DNA of 64,000 nucleotides from Pseudomonadota bacterium. Its GTDB lineage: Bacteria; Pseudomonadota; Gammaproteobacteria; Burkholderiales; Burkholderiaceae_E. This document shows positions 63,318-64,000 of the stretch, one piece after another. Location of the stretch: the NCBI GenBank assembly GCA_029779435.1, contig JAKPAM010000171.1, positions 124,001-188,000 of the forward strand, given 5' to 3'. The position numbers were made by a program, and so were the translations under genes. Each line of letters opens with the position of its first letter. Position 1 is the stretch's first letter. The notes under the pieces were generated by a model. That model was not told the origin of the DNA, made no database searches, and was given only the letters and a program-made list of their open reading frames with translations.

Positions 63318-64000
63318 ATGCGCGATCCGATCCCCGTTTCCGGCGAATCCTCATTCCCGCCGGTCTTCGATCCGCCCCACGTGCGGGTCGAGGCCGTCGG
63401 TCCCGTCGCCACGATCATCATGAACCGGCCCGACCGGCGCAACGCGGTCGACGGCATCATGGCCGCGCAACTGCGCGACGCATTCCGCTACGTCGAGGCG
63501 GAGCCGGCGCTGCGCGTCAGCGTGCTGTGGGGCGAGGGCGACACGTTTTGCGCGGGCGCCGATCTGACCGCGGTCAGCGATCCGGCGCGCAGGCACGAAT
63601 TGGACCGCGAAGGGGGCGGCACCGGGCCGATGGGGCCGAGCCGGATGGCGTTGTCCAAGCCGCTCATCGCGGCCGTCAGCGGTTATGCGGTGGCGGGCGG
63701 GCTCGAACTGGCATTGCTCGCCGACCTGCGCATCGCCGAGGAGAACGCGACCTTCGGTGTCTTCTGCCGCCGCTGGGGCGTGCCGTTGATCGACGGCGGC
63801 ACCGTCCGCCTGCCGCGCATCGTCGGCCAGGGAAGAGCGCTCGACATGATCCTCACCGGTCGGCCGGTCGGGGCGCAAGAGGCGCTCGACATGGGCCTGG
63901 CCAACCGGGTGGTTCCGGTCGGGCAGGCGCGCATGGCGGCCGAGCAACTGGCGCGCGAGCTGTCGGCGTTTCCACAGCAATGCATGCTGGCCGATCGCCA
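63318..64000 (+). CDS. Enoyl-CoA hydratase/isomerase, 3' end outside window
   Basis: The first 227 residues of a crotonase-family protein, running off the window. Oxyanion-hole motifs FCAGADLTAV and GYAVAGGLELALLADLRIA are present. The catalytic acid/base Glu column near RWGVPLIDGG is not the usual one, so isomerase or another activity is possible. AAGGAG upstream with a five-base spacing favours ATG 63318 over 63315. Confidence 0.9.
   Translation, partial: MRDPIPVSGESSFPPVFDPPHVRVEAVGPVATIIMNRPDRRNAVDGIMAAQLRDAFRYVEAEPALRVSVLWGEGDTFCAGADLTAVSDPARRHELDREGGGTGPMGPSRMALSKPLIAAVSGYAVAGGLELALLADLRIAEENATFGVFCRRWGVPLIDGGTVRLPRIVGQGRALDMILTGRPVGAQEALDMGLANRVVPVGQARMAAEQLARELSAFPQQCMLADR

Overview
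The window is GC-rich chromosomal DNA. It looks like a betaproteobacterium of the order Burkholderiales, probably Alcaligenaceae-like. This rests on gene content: two Bug-type tripartite tricarboxylate receptors, a UraD-AllC fusion, a DctA transporter, and a phenol/catechol meta-cleavage operon of the dmp type. I could not run a database search, so the placement is inference. I saw no rRNA, tRNA, CRISPR array or insertion sequence.

Layout. (1) 1-5127, leftward: a partial short-chain dehydrogenase, an M20 amidohydrolase, an OHCU decarboxylase-like/allantoate amidohydrolase fusion, and dctA; this reads as purine/ureide and C4-acid use. (2) 5403-19704, leftward: a 15-gene, tightly overlapped operon resembling aryl polyene (APE) clusters. 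It contains an ACP, ligase, two hotdog dehydratases, a ketosynthase and chain-length factor, a ketoreductase, two methyltransferases, a lipid acyltransferase, a LolA-like protein and an MMPL exporter. A NodB deacetylase and a lipoprotein alpha/beta hydrolase are added. (3) 19898-29881: envelope proteins (BON lipoprotein, MipA), an SDR, a GNAT, a ligase remnant, a Yip1 protein, a gamma-carbonic-anhydrase-like protein, serA, a Bug receptor and a MocR regulator. (4) 30050-41288: an aminotransferase divergent from the MocR gene, a phosphatase, a leader-bearing methyltransferase, an amino-acid permease, a hydrolase, a TenA-like protein, panC broken by one stop codon, rlmJ, guaC and an MFS transporter. 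(5) 41457-43764: pirin, a DUF433/DUF5615 toxin-antitoxin-like pair of lower GC, and a cupin. (6) 43793-60032, leftward: the complete phenol-to-central-metabolism pathway, dmpKLMNOPQBC-DEFGHI. An exported sulfatase and an exported formylglycine-generating enzyme sit between dmpC and dmpD, and a frameshifted Bug gene sits between dmpH and dmpI. (7) 60328-64000, rightward: the sigma-54 activator dmpR, a GntR regulator, a small unknown protein and a partial enoyl-CoA hydratase.

How it works together. DmpR should sense phenols and fire a sigma-54 promoter at about 60069-60084 through two TGATCA sites 32 bp apart. Phenol hydroxylase makes catechol, DmpB opens the ring, and DmpC-I convert the product to pyruvate and acetyl-CoA. 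The embedded sulfatase/FGE pair suggests that aryl sulfate esters could be hydrolysed outside the cytoplasm to feed phenols into this pathway. The APE-like operon probably builds and exports an ACP-made polyene lipid.

A pervasive feature is short tandem repeats. Inside genes of the APE-like operon the unit lengths are multiples of three (6 or 15 bp). Between genes, units of 7, 8, 11, 12 and 14 bp occur.
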